Shown: positions 7,205 to 15,003, numbered from the stretch's first letter. The stretch: 15,630 bases of DNA from JAENVT01 sp031412355 (GCA_031412355.1 JANOCR010000029.1:1-15630); one strand, 5' to 3'. The notes: generated by a model from the sequence alone, not told the origin. Program-made: numbers and translations.

Positions 7205-7993
7205 TCAGGAAGCGAGCTGCTCGGCGAGGAATGAGGACTCGAGCGCCTGCACCGGCGTGAAGTCGGTGTGATGCTGGTGCTCGAATCGCCCGAACCTGGT
7301 CTGGCGGTTGCGTACGGGGTTGAGGATCAGCGAGACGATCCGCCGGTCCCACGGCGACATGTTGGGCGGCGAGCAGTGCACCATGCTGTCGCCGAAGATC
7401 AGCACCGTGCCGGGCGGGCCCTTCGGGCAGTACAACCCGCCGCGCTCGGCCAGGGGCTTGACGACATCTTGAGCCACGGTCCACAACGGGTAGCTGGTGG
7501 TTGCGGTGTCGAGCGTGGTCGCCGGCGGGCCGTCGAGATGCGATTGGGGGATGAAGACGAGTGGCCCGTTGAACTCGGTGACCTCGTCGAGGAAGATGTG
7601 CATGTTCAGCGCCAGGGGCTCGGGCACGCCATCTTCGCGGTGATGGGTGGCGAAGTCGTAGTGCCACTGCCATTGCTCGCCGGTGAAGGCCTCTTTGGCG
7701 TTGACCTTGACCTGCATGACATAGAGGTCGTCGTCGCCCAGGATCTGCTGCGCGGGTTTCACGAACCGCGGGTCGCGGACCAGCCTGGCGAACAGTTCGT
7801 CGCGTAGATGCAACCCCATCGCCGTGCGCACGACATCGCTGGCTCGCTCGCGCCAGTTCTCTGGGCAGCGTTGCGCGAACAGCCTGGGCAGGCGCGCCGT
7901 GATGGCGTCGACCTCGTCGCGGGAGAAGAGCTCTGGCAACGCGATCACGCCGTTGCTGTGGAACTCCTCGAGTTGATCGGCAGTCAGGATCAC
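7205..7993 (-). CDS. EctD-like phytanoyl-CoA dioxygenase family Fe(II)/2-oxoglutarate oxygenase
   Basis: A 262-residue non-heme iron oxygenase. 'QWHYDFATHHREDGVP' (109-124) closely follows the ectoine-hydroxylase signature and carries His111 and Asp113 of the iron triad. 'MVHCSPPNMSPWDRRI' (204-219) carries the distal His206 and Arg218, the expected 2-oxoglutarate anchor. 'FNGPLVFIPQSH' (141-152) is the usual mid-core strand. EctD proteins are around 300 residues, so this one is a little short. No ectA, ectB or ectC is in the window, so a hydroxylase on another amino-acid-like or small substrate is equally possible. The start is GTG at 7993, 9 bases after the stop of the upstream dehydrogenase gene, so the two are almost surely co-transcribed. 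Confidence 0.82.
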   Translation of the reverse strand: MILTADQLEEFHSNGVIALPELFSRDEVDAITARLPRLFAQRCPENWRERASDVVRTAMGLHLRDELFARLVRDPRFVKPAQQILGDDDLYVMQVKVNAKEAFTGEQWQWHYDFATHHREDGVPEPLALNMHIFLDEVTEFNGPLVFIPQSHLDGPPATTLDTATTSYPLWTVAQDVVKPLAERGGLYCPKGPPGTVLIFGDSMVHCSPPNMSPWDRRIVSLILNPVRNRQTRFGRFEHQHHTDFTPVQALESSFLAEQLAS

Positions 7994-8002
7994 GTCGTCA
8001 GA

Positions 8003-8914
8003 CTAGCCATCGAAGCGGGTCAGTCCGGCCTGCTCGGCGGCGACGTTGGCTGCCTGGGACAGGTCCTTGCGCCCCAGGCCTTGTTCGCGCATCGCCTCGT
8101 ACAACTGCAGGGCCAGGTCGTTGAGCGGTGTCCGCGCGTTGTGTTCGGCGGCGAGTTGGCCGAACAGCCGGTGGTCTTTGTGCTGCAGGTCGATCGCGAA
8201 GCCGTCGTCGAAGTCCTGGCGGGCCAGTCGTGGCACGAGGTAGTTGAACAGCCAGTAGCTCTGGGCGTCGGTGTGGCGGAGCACGGCGAGGATGGTGTCG
8301 AGTGAGAGCCCAGCCGCGCGGCCGACGGCGATGGCCTCCGCGGCGACGAGGTTGTGGAGGCCGGCGATGTGGTTGGAGACCAACTTCGCCGTGGCACCGG
8401 TGCCGGCCGGCCCGACGTGAAGGATGTGTCGACCGAGCATGCCGAGGAGCGGCCGGGCCCGCTCGACGGCCTCGGCGGTGCCGCCACAGATAAAGGTTGT
8501 TGCCCCGGCGCGTGCGGCGTCGACTCCCGACCCCTCCTCGTCGCCACCGCTGAGTGGTGCTTCGACGTAGTCGATGTTGTTGCCCGCTGCTTGGTGCGCG
8601 ACTTCGCGAGCCGTCGCGGGGTCGATGGTCGAGGTGTCGACGATCAGCGTGCCGGGACGACACGCGGCCAGCGCGCCAGATGGCCCGAGAACCGCTTGCT
8701 GTGTCGCCACCGGATTTGGTAGCGACACCAACACCACACCGTCATCGCGAACGAGGTCGACCACGTCGGTAGCGGCCCGTGCGCCGCGCACCACCAATGG
8801 TGCGACCCGACGATCGTCGAGATCCAACAGCGTCAGCGTCAGCCCGGCATTCAGCAGGCGGTCGGCGAAGATCGACCCAAGCGTTCCGACTCCGAGCAGT
8901 GCCACGTGTTCCAT
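8003..8914 (-). CDS. NAD(P)-dependent beta-hydroxyacid dehydrogenase (3-hydroxyisobutyrate dehydrogenase-like)
   Basis: A 303-residue oxidoreductase with the two-domain 6-phosphogluconate / 3-hydroxyisobutyrate dehydrogenase plan. The Rossmann fingerprint GVGTLG is at 8-13, with an acidic 'LLDLDDRR' after the second strand. 'VDTSTIDPATAREV' (92-105) and 'VEAPLSGG' (117-124) are family substrate-binding motifs. 'GTGATAKLVSNHI' (171-183) holds Lys177, the expected catalytic lysine, and Asn181. 'LQHKDHRL' (243-250) matches the C-terminal Lys-Asp motif. Length is normal. Substrates of such enzymes are short beta-hydroxy acids or their imine equivalents; which one is unknown. ATG 8914 is chosen because longer in-frame versions run into the divergent GH144-type gene. 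It is the first gene of a pair with the EctD-like oxygenase. Confidence 0.88.
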   Translation of the reverse strand: MEHVALLGVGTLGSIFADRLLNAGLTLTLLDLDDRRVAPLVVRGARAATDVVDLVRDDGVVLVSLPNPVATQQAVLGPSGALAACRPGTLIVDTSTIDPATAREVAHQAAGNNIDYVEAPLSGGDEEGSGVDAARAGATTFICGGTAEAVERARPLLGMLGRHILHVGPAGTGATAKLVSNHIAGLHNLVAAEAIAVGRAAGLSLDTILAVLRHTDAQSYWLFNYLVPRLARQDFDDGFAIDLQHKDHRLFGQLAAEHNARTPLNDLALQLYEAMREQGLGRKDLSQAANVAAEQAGLTRFDG

Positions 8915-8986
8915 AGACCGAGATAGTGCCACGGTCGATGCATATAGTTGGCCGGCCCAACTTTCAAAGAATGAGGTACTCGAAGA

Positions 8987-10264
8987 ATGAACGACGCAGC
9001 GTTGGGCAATCTCCAGCGGGCCACGTTCCAATATTTCGAGAATGAGACCAACCCGGCCAACGGAATGGTCGCCGACAACACTCGCCTGGGTTCGCACGCC
9101 AGCATCGCTGCGATCGGGTTCGCGCTGACGGCTTACACCATTGGCGTCGAGCGCGGCTATACCACCCGCGCGATAGCTATCGAGCGCACGCTGGCGACCC
9201 TTCGCTTCTTCCAAGACAGCGAGCAGAGCGAGGAGGTCGACGCGACCGGTTACAAAGGCTTCTACTACCACTTTCTTCACATGGACACTGGACGGCGGGC
9301 CTGGAAGTCAGAGTTGTCAACAGTAGATTCGGCATTTCTGCTCGCCGGCATGTTGGCCGCCGCTGCTTACTTTGACGGAGACACATCCGAGGAGCGTGAG
9401 ATACGCGCGATCGCCGAGGAACTGTACGCGCGGGCTGACTGGGAGTGGATGCTGAATGCAGGTGAAAGCGTCTCGATGGGCTGGAAACCGGAACGCGGTT
9501 TCCTGCGGTATCGCTGGGAGGGCTATACCGAGGCTCTGATCCTGTATGTGTTGGCGCTCGGCTCGCCAACGCATCCAATACCCGCCGACAGCTACGTCGC
9601 TCAGATGAGACGGTATCGATGGAAGCGGTTGTACGGCCACGAGTTTCTCTTCGCCGGCCCATTGTTCATCCACCAGCTGTCTCACATGTGGATCGACTTC
9701 CGTGGGATCCAAGACGCCTTCATGCGCGAAGTGGGAATCGACTATTTCGAGAACAGCCGACGCGCGACCTATGTGCAGCAGCAATACGCAATCCGGAACC
9801 CGTTGGGGTACAAGGGCTACAACAAGCACTGCTGGGGAATCACAGCGAGTGATGGGCCCGGCCGAATGAATCTCACTATCAACCAGGTCCAGCGGCGCTT
9901 CTTCGACTACAAGGCGCGCGGAGTTCCATTCGGCCCCGACGACGGCACCCTCGCGCCGTGGGCGGCAGTTGCATCGTTACCTTTTGCACCGGAGATCGTC
10001 GTGCCGACATTGCAGTACATCAGTGACACGTACCCTGAAGTCACCAGTGATTTCGGTTTCAAGTGCAGCTTCAACCCGACGTTCGTGGGCGAGTTCGAAG
10101 GCGAGAACGGGTGGATTTCCACTGGTTATTACGGGCTCGATCAGGGGCCAGTCGTGATGATGATCGAGAACCATCTCACTGGGTTTGTCTGGGAGTTGAT
10201 GAAGACGTGCCCGCCGATCGTCGAGGGTCTCCAAAGGGCTGGATTCACGGGCGGCTGGCTGTAA
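8987..10264 (+). CDS. GH144-type / glycoamylase-domain protein (probable beta-1,2-glucan-active)
   Basis: A 425-residue (alpha/alpha)6-type protein that fills its whole length with the glycoamylase domain (Pfam name), shared by GH144 endo-beta-1,2-glucanases and a region of cyclic beta-1,2-glucan synthases. Recognisable blocks are 'LQRATFQYFENETNP' (9-23), 'TGYKGFYYHFLHMDTGRRAW' (86-105) followed by 'KSELSTVDSAFLLAGML', 'GWKPERGFLRYRWEGYTEA', 'LFIHQLSHMWIDFRGIQD' and 'GYNKHCWGITASDGPG'. No signal peptide is visible, so it should act in the cytosol on imported oligosaccharide or on a storage glycan. No transporter, GH3 or phosphorylase gene is adjacent. By hand count sampled rows are 57-60% GC, against 68% in a sampled row of the flanking dehydrogenase, hinting at transfer. 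Its last 20 bases overlap the convergent helicase gene. Confidence 0.82.
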   Translation: MNDAALGNLQRATFQYFENETNPANGMVADNTRLGSHASIAAIGFALTAYTIGVERGYTTRAIAIERTLATLRFFQDSEQSEEVDATGYKGFYYHFLHMDTGRRAWKSELSTVDSAFLLAGMLAAAAYFDGDTSEEREIRAIAEELYARADWEWMLNAGESVSMGWKPERGFLRYRWEGYTEALILYVLALGSPTHPIPADSYVAQMRRYRWKRLYGHEFLFAGPLFIHQLSHMWIDFRGIQDAFMREVGIDYFENSRRATYVQQQYAIRNPLGYKGYNKHCWGITASDGPGRMNLTINQVQRRFFDYKARGVPFGPDDGTLAPWAAVASLPFAPEIVVPTLQYISDTYPEVTSDFGFKCSFNPTFVGEFEGENGWISTGYYGLDQGPVVMMIENHLTGFVWELMKTCPPIVEGLQRAGFTGGWL

Positions 10265-12368
10265 TCAACGGTGAGCACCGTTCGGCGAATGCGCAGAGGG
10301 CCGCGATCAACTCCATCTCGTCGACGGTCCTGGCTCGGCTGTTGAGCAGTTCGTCGGTGCAGACCACGTAGGCCAGAGCGCGTGCGCGGCTGATGGCGAC
10401 GTTGAGGCGGTTCTTCGAGAACAAGAAGTCGATGCCACGTGGGATGTCGGATGCGGTCGAGGCCGTCATGGTGAAGAACACAACCGGCGCCTCCTGACCC
10501 TGGAACTTGTCGACAGTGCCGGTCCGTACGCCGAATGTCGCTGGACGCGCATCGAGCTCGCGCCGCAGCAGTTCAACTTGGTCGTTGTACGGCGCGACGA
10601 CCATGAAATCGCCGGGCCCGAGTGGACGGGTCGTGCCGTGCGCATCGGTCCACGACTGCCCGATCAACTGGTCGATCTCATCGGCGACCATCGCCGCCTC
10701 GACCGGCGACTCGGTAGCGCACCCGGCGTGGTGGGCTCGCAACCAACGAAGGCCGGTGCCCGCGCCGGTGTTCTGAACCGCACAACTCGGATGACTGCTG
10801 AGTCGACCGTCGTAGATCTGTTCGGAGATGAACTCGCAGATGTTGGGGTGCATGCGTCGCGTCTCCGTCAAGAACACCCCACGGTCGGCGGGAATCGTGG
10901 AGTGCTGACCCAACACGTGTTCCAGCACGCTGTGCCCGGCGCCGCCGGGATGGGTGCCCTGGGTGACATGGGCGAGTTGCAGCGGATCGCCGAGCAGAAT
11001 CACGCTGCGCGCCGCACCCGCGGCCGCCAGCGTGTCGGCGAGCGACAGTTGCCCAGCTTCGTCGACGATCAGCATGTCGAGGGGCTCGGCTTGCATCTCG
11101 GCCCGGGAGAACAACCATGTCGTACCACCGACGAGGTTGTGGTCCGGATCGAGGCAGTGCTCGTTCTTGGTGGTGAACGTGACCGAGTCGCACGTCGATT
11201 CGCGCTTGGCGATGACCTTGCAAATCGCCGACAATTCGGCGAGGTCACCGGCATCGGTGAACACCTTCACGACCTCGGTGAGCAGGTTGTCGATGGCGTT
11301 GTGGCTCATCGCCGTGATCCCGACACGCTTGTGACCGTGCTTGATCAGCGTGTGGATGAGGTGCGCGCCGCTGTAGGTCTTGCCGGTGCCGGGTGGACCC
11401 TGAATGGCGACGTAGCTGTGGTCGAGCTGATGGATCCATCGCTTCATGTCGTCGAGGTCGTCGGTGAACTGCCCGTCGACCGGGCCGTCGCCGGTAAGGA
11501 ACCTGGGGAGCTCGCGGCGCAGAATCGACATGGCGACCGGGCTCGGCGGGGTCATCAGATCCTCACCGATCAGTTTCTCTGCGAAGTCGGCCAATGCCTG
11601 GGGCTTTGGCTTCGGGCTGACCCAATCGTTCAAGACGGCAGCGGATGGCACCACGCCGAGCTCTTGGCAGCGTTCGTTCCACACCAGTTCGACCGACCCG
11701 GCCGCGACGTCGATGCGTGCGATCGTTGCGTACCCGACGAGTCCGTCGCTGGCACCGAACAGGAGCTGCGCACCGTCGCGGAGTTTCGGTGCCACCTGCT
11801 GCGGCGGCATCTTCATCGACAGCACAGGAAGGAGCGGCCTCCCGTTCTTGTTCTCACGTTCGACCAGTTCGACCAACTCGAGTCCGCCGAGCATCTCGGG
11901 ATCATCGAGCTGTGCGGACAAGTCGTAACCCGTCTTGGCGATCATGTTGCCGAACACGGCGCGACCCTCCCGCAGCCAATACCCCAAGAGATCACCGAGC
12001 AGGTACTCCGCAGTGCCGGCAGGGAAGGCGTGCAGGGCCTCGACCAGGGCATCGATGTCGGGGTACTTCGATTCGGCGAGTTCGATGACGGCGACTCGCC
12101 ATTCCAATTCGGTCGGCCGCTGAGTGATCAGCCAGTCGCGCAACGCCAAGGTGGCACGCACGTCGTCTTCGTTGTAGCGGGCGATCTTGTCGAGCCGCAC
12201 GCGGTCGTGGTCGTGGCAGTAAGCCTCGTACTCGACGACTGCCCCGGCGCCCTGATCGATGTCGTGGCTCCGTTCGAAGTCGGTGAGTTGCTCGATGTAC
12301 TTGAGCCCGTACGACTCGACACCCACCTGCATCGCGCCGCGAACGACGGTGAGCAGGTCGACGAACAA
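10245..12368 (-). CDS. C-terminal fragment: end of RNase H-like domain plus UPF1/DNA2-like SF1 helicase
   Basis: This open segment follows the internal TAA in the same frame. All SF1 helicase motifs from Walker A to motif VI are intact. The only early start candidate is TTG at 12368 (the codon of a conserved Leu in 'TGLFVDLL'), with no Shine-Dalgarno sequence in front and the family's conserved sequence continuing upstream of it. I therefore take it as the downstream part of the broken gene and not as an independent gene. It could be made only by stop read-through or by weak reinitiation. Confidence 0.4.
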   Translation of the reverse strand: MFVDLLTVVRGAMQVGVESYGLKYIEQLTDFERSHDIDQGAGAVVEYEAYCHDHDRVRLDKIARYNEDDVRATLALRDWLITQRPTELEWRVAVIELAESKYPDIDALVEALHAFPAGTAEYLLGDLLGYWLREGRAVFGNMIAKTGYDLSAQLDDPEMLGGLELVELVERENKNGRPLLPVLSMKMPPQQVAPKLRDGAQLLFGASDGLVGYATIARIDVAAGSVELVWNERCQELGVVPSAAVLNDWVSPKPKPQALADFAEKLIGEDLMTPPSPVAMSILRRELPRFLTGDGPVDGQFTDDLDDMKRWIHQLDHSYVAIQGPPGTGKTYSGAHLIHTLIKHGHKRVGITAMSHNAIDNLLTEVVKVFTDAGDLAELSAICKVIAKRESTCDSVTFTTKNEHCLDPDHNLVGGTTWLFSRAEMQAEPLDMLIVDEAGQLSLADTLAAAGAARSVILLGDPLQLAHVTQGTHPGGAGHSVLEHVLGQHSTIPADRGVFLTETRRMHPNICEFISEQIYDGRLSSHPSCAVQNTGAGTGLRWLRAHHAGCATESPVEAAMVADEIDQLIGQSWTDAHGTTRPLGPGDFMVVAPYNDQVELLRRELDARPATFGVRTGTVDKFQGQEAPVVFFTMTASTASDIPRGIDFLFSKNRLNVAISRARALAYVVCTDELLNSRARTVDEMELIAALCAFAERCSPLITASRP

Positions 12369-12455
12369 CCCGGTCTCGACGAGCCCTTGGAGCGTGGCCT
12401 GGCCGACGCCGTGAACCTCGGCCAGGCGTTCGAGCGACGAACGTTCGGTGTGGTT

Positions 12456-12458
12456 TTA
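12456..12458 (-). other. Premature TAA stop codon in the helicase-nuclease gene
   Basis: On the minus strand the codons read CAC GTG TAC AAA TAA AAC CAC ACC GAA. The expected residue at the stop, from recalled family pattern 'HVY-x-Y-N-H', is Tyr, one base away (TAC). The AT-rich run AAATAAAAC is unusual in a GC-rich gene: AAA is used where AAG would be typical. There is no frame change across the site, so an insertion or deletion is not the cause. Confidence 0.85.
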
Positions 12459-13628
12459 TTTGTACACGTGCATACCCCGGTAGCGCTGACGCCTAGCGTC
12501 GAGATCGGTGATCAGGGCCCGGGTGATCAGCGATTCACCGGCTTCGTCGTGGGCCCACCGCGCTTCGTAGACCCAGCCACCCTCGGCGGTGCGCGTCAGC
12601 AGCCCGAACAAGAAGAACAGTCCGGCGTCGGCACGCCAGAACGGGTGCCCCTCGTAGTCGAGGAACACGTCGCCGTCGTCGGGTTGCGGCAGCATCATGA
12701 ATCCGGCCGGCGCACCATCCGCGTCGATCGGCAGCGGCAGAGTCGGCAGTGGCGACTCGATGTTGTCTCGTGCCTGCACCTGCAGAGAGGCCTGGGTGAC
12801 GAGGCGTATCTGTCGCTCGGCGCGGATGCCGGCGATTGGTTCGTCGCACGCGGCAAGCGACGCCATCGTGAAGCGCCCATCGGCAACGGCTGCCTGCCGA
12901 TCGGCCTTCAAGATGTTGGCGACGAACAGCAGCGAGTCGGCGCTGCGCCATTCCGCCTCGCACACATCGGTGAACTCGCAGAACTGGCAGTGGCTACACC
13001 GCTCGGGCGTTGTCGCGCTGGTCGCCGCATCGAGTTCCATCACTTCGACAAGTTGGTGGCGGATGCGGCGCCAATAGGCCCTCACGTTGTCGAGGCGCAC
13101 GGTCTCGACCCGGCCAGACCCCAGCCAGATTCGCACGTCGACCGGCGTGACACCGGTGAGGGCTTCGATGGCGTCGGCATAGAAGCACAGCTGCAGCACG
13201 TGGCCAGGCTTGGCCTCGATGCGCGCCAGTTTGGCGTCGAGCGGCTCGTAGCGCACCACACCCGTGCTGTCGTCGATCACCCGCTCGATGAAGTCGGCGA
13301 CGCCGCGAACACCCTGGTGGACGAACGGCATCTGGTACAAGACGTCGTGACCGTCGGCCATCGGGTTGCCCACTCGCGCGACCCACGCAGCGAATGTCTC
13401 GCCTGGATTCTTCCCAGGCACCTCGTAGACGCTCTTGCCCTGCGACCGATAGTGATCGAGGCAGGCCTGCTCGTGCTCGAGCCCCTTGTCCATCAACAGT
13501 TGCGCCATCGACCCGAAGGTGTTGTGCTTCGTCAGCTGGCCACCCTCTAGGCGGTGCTGCAGCGTGAGGTAATGCGCGCAGTCGAGGAAGGCGGTGATCT
13601 TCGATGGAGTGAGAAGACGTTCGATCAT
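12456..13628 (-). CDS. N-terminal fragment: RecB/Cas4-like Fe-S nuclease domain plus start of RNase H-like domain
   Basis: This 390-residue product is what would be made if the TAA ends translation. The nuclease core looks complete: 'SKITAFLDC' with Cys17; 'GVADF' with Asp112; 'YEPLDAKLA' with Asp131 and Lys133; 'LQLCFY' with Gln146 and Tyr150; and a late Cys group Cys211, Cys214, Cys217, Cys223. Cys17 together with three of the late cysteines would hold the 4Fe-4S cluster typical of RecB/Cas4-like enzymes. The RNase H-like domain begins (Asp324, Glu326) but lacks its last acidic motif. A stand-alone nuclease of this form might fold, but it would have no helicase motor. Confidence 0.6.
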   Translation of the reverse strand: MIERLLTPSKITAFLDCAHYLTLQHRLEGGQLTKHNTFGSMAQLLMDKGLEHEQACLDHYRSQGKSVYEVPGKNPGETFAAWVARVGNPMADGHDVLYQMPFVHQGVRGVADFIERVIDDSTGVVRYEPLDAKLARIEAKPGHVLQLCFYADAIEALTGVTPVDVRIWLGSGRVETVRLDNVRAYWRRIRHQLVEVMELDAATSATTPERCSHCQFCEFTDVCEAEWRSADSLLFVANILKADRQAAVADGRFTMASLAACDEPIAGIRAERQIRLVTQASLQVQARDNIESPLPTLPLPIDADGAPAGFMMLPQPDDGDVFLDYEGHPFWRADAGLFFLFGLLTRTAEGGWVYEARWAHDEAGESLITRALITDLDARRQRYRGMHVYK

Positions 13629-13704
13629 GGTTGTTTCAGCTCTTGTCTCTGGTAAACGCCAGTATGAGCGCGGGGTGTGACGCGGTTGTTGGGCAGCGGC
13701 ATCG

Positions 13705-14535
13705 TCAGTTGCCCACGCAGTGATGGCGGTGCTGACCGGAGTACCAGAGACCGGTCGATCGGGAACGATGGAAAGAGCCGAGCCAGCCAACCGGTCGCAC
13801 GACGACGTCGACCTCCCACGGTCGTCCGGCATCGTCACCCGGCAGTGCCGCAGCGTCTTCGAGGAGGGCGCAGTACCAACCGGTCATCGAGTCGGCGACG
13901 AAGGCTGCCGTTCTCCTTCCACCGGTATGCAACGTGAGTTGGCTGCGGCCCCGCACCCGACGTTGCATGGGACCGTCGATGTGCGCGGTGAGGTGAAGGG
14001 GGTCGGATCCGCCACCATACGGAGCCGGGGTCTGGGACTCGCTGATCCCGCGTTCGACGCGCTCGAGCCAGCCTGGATCTACGGTGACCGGATCGTCGGC
14101 GGCGGAACCGATCGGGCGGTCGAGATAGCAACACGCTCCGGTCGTCCACAGCCACGCCGCGAACCAGTCGAGTTGCCCGTCCGCATCCCATACCTCGCTC
14201 ATGAGGGCCAGCTTCGGATCATCGATGGGCTTGCCGGCGTCGTACCACCATCGCAACCCGCGCCCAGGGTTCGACCAGCCGAAGCCGTACACCAGCAGGT
14301 GCAACAGCGCGCTCCAATAGGCGAGGGCGCCGGGCATGAAGTCGTCTCCCGGTTGCGGCGCCTGCAGCATCGGCCGATTCGAGCGAGGAGCGGCGAGAGC
14401 CTGACACGTCCATGGGATCGAGAAACCCCACTCGGCCTGCTCGCCGAACACGTTCTGCACCTCGGTCGCTTCCAGCTCGTCGAGCCATGAGGGCACGGGA
14501 ACGCGGTCGACGATGAACGAGGAATCAGCACTCAA
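13705..14535 (-). CDS. Trp-rich conserved hypothetical protein
   Basis: A 276-residue protein (from TTG 14535) that I do not recognise. It is rich in Trp, for example 'WLDEL', 'EWGFSIPWT' (35-43), 'YGFGWSNPGRGLRWWYDAG' (83-101) and 'WFAAWLWTTGACCYLDRP' (124-141). The C-terminal third, with 'DSMTGWYCALLEDAAALPG', 'DVVVRPVGWLGSFHRS' and 'TGLWYSGQHRHHCVGN', looks like a compact conserved domain. There is no signal peptide or clear membrane helix. The start is uncertain: a GTG at 14622 would add 29 Arg-rich residues that do not look conserved. The TTG has a weak GGCGAGG-type site upstream, and a 12-base palindrome (14574-14585) lies ahead of it. It precedes the helicase-nuclease gene on the same strand by 76 bases and could share its transcript. 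Confidence 0.65.
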   Translation of the reverse strand: MSADSSFIVDRVPVPSWLDELEATEVQNVFGEQAEWGFSIPWTCQALAAPRSNRPMLQAPQPGDDFMPGALAYWSALLHLLVYGFGWSNPGRGLRWWYDAGKPIDDPKLALMSEVWDADGQLDWFAAWLWTTGACCYLDRPIGSAADDPVTVDPGWLERVERGISESQTPAPYGGGSDPLHLTAHIDGPMQRRVRGRSQLTLHTGGRRTAAFVADSMTGWYCALLEDAAALPGDDAGRPWEVDVVVRPVGWLGSFHRSRSTGLWYSGQHRHHCVGN

Positions 14536-14673
14536 TCGGACAACGCCTCGCCGGGCGCGCCGATGAGGCACCCTGCAACGTTGCAACTGACTCCACTGTC
14601 GAGCACGCTCGATCCCACTCACTCGCCCGCAGTCCAGACTAGAGCCGCTACCGGTGATCCGTCCGTGGGGATG
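14536..14673. other. 138-base gap between the small conserved gene and the Trp-rich gene
   Basis: This stretch probably holds the promoter and leader of the Trp-rich gene, unless that gene begins at GTG 14622. It contains a perfect 12-base palindrome TGCAACGTTGCA at 14574-14585 and a short CGAGC-AC-GCTCG hairpin at 14600-14611. Neither matches an operator I can name. No tRNA-like fold was seen. Confidence 0.35.
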
Positions 14674-15003
14674 TCAGGAGGGACGGGTCAACCCCCGCCG
14701 GTCGACCTCGGCGAGTAGGTCTTTGTCCGACAGTGCCCGCACGGCGCGCTCAGCGGGTGTCAGCCGCGCTACCGGCGTCGTGCGAACCGGTGCCGGCTCG
14801 TCTTCGTGTGCTGCTTGCTCGAGCTGGTCGATGAAGGCCTGCGCTTCGTCGCGGGTGAACTTCCCGGCCGCTTGGCGCTGGTTGAACCCCATCGGTCCAC
14901 GGGCGTCGCGAAAGCCGTCGTGGCCGGCGGCCTCGAGCAGTTCCTCCAGTTCGCGGACCTGCTTCCCAGTCGCCGGCGGACCCGATGCCTGACCGAATGC
15001 CAT
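14674..15003 (-). CDS. Small conserved actinobacterial protein of unknown function
   Basis: A 109-residue soluble protein. Its first 65 residues carry a pattern I recognise from many actinobacterial genomes: 'MAFGQASGPPATGKQVREL', then 'AGHDGFRDARGPMGFNQRQ' (27-45) and 'AAGKFTRDEAQAFIDQLEQA' (46-65). They suggest a short helical fold with a nucleic-acid- or protein-binding look; no activity is known to me. A Pro/Val spacer follows, then a second small helical segment, 'ALSDKDLLAEVDRRG', near the C-terminus. The ATG at 15003 begins the conserved 'MAFG' and so fixes the start, although the ribosome-binding site is weak. It is divergent from the 141-residue unknown gene across 110 bases. Confidence 0.75.
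   Translation of the reverse strand: MAFGQASGPPATGKQVRELEELLEAAGHDGFRDARGPMGFNQRQAAGKFTRDEAQAFIDQLEQAAHEDEPAPVRTTPVARLTPAERAVRALSDKDLLAEVDRRGLTRPS

Larger units (their letters stand above)
10245..13628 (-). pseudogene. TM0106-type RecB-like nuclease / RNase H-like / SF1 helicase gene, interrupted by an in-frame TAA
   Basis: Read as one frame, this is an 1127-codon gene with a single internal stop at codon 391. Domains in order: a RecB/Cas4-like PD-(D/E)XK nuclease (about 1-230); an RNase H-like DEDD exonuclease (about 320-500), with Asp324/Glu326 in 'FLDYEG' and 'YNEDD' at 485-489; a linker; and a UPF1/DNA2-like helicase with GPPGTGKT (744-751), DEAG (856-859), 'ETRRMHP' (922-928), 'DKFQGQE' (1040-1046) and 'NVAISRAR' (about 1076-1083). 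The stop falls inside the exonuclease domain, at 'HVYK-stop-NHTERSSLERL'. Relatives as I recall them have a Tyr there, so a TAC-to-TAA change explains it. Both sides stay intact and in frame, so the lesion is recent, a sequencing error, or read through. ATG 13628 begins the conserved 'LTPSKITAFLDC' motif. Confidence 0.8.

Noticed and set aside
7205..7993. Naming the oxygenase ectD
   Set aside because: The signature is EctD-like, but the protein is shorter than usual and no ectoine genes are present, so the symbol is not justified.
12437..12448. GAACGTTC in the helicase gene as a second SOS box
   Set aside because: The half-sites abut without the required four-base spacer, and the site lies inside coding sequence.
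12440..12470. Programmed frameshift at the A-rich run in the helicase-nuclease gene
   Set aside because: The sequence before and after the TAA is in the same frame, so a shift would move the ribosome out of the helicase frame.
10578..13550. 990-codon open frame on the plus strand opposite the helicase-nuclease gene
   Set aside because: It is an antisense shadow of a GC-rich gene. Its translation shows no family motif, while the minus strand carries complete nuclease and helicase motifs.
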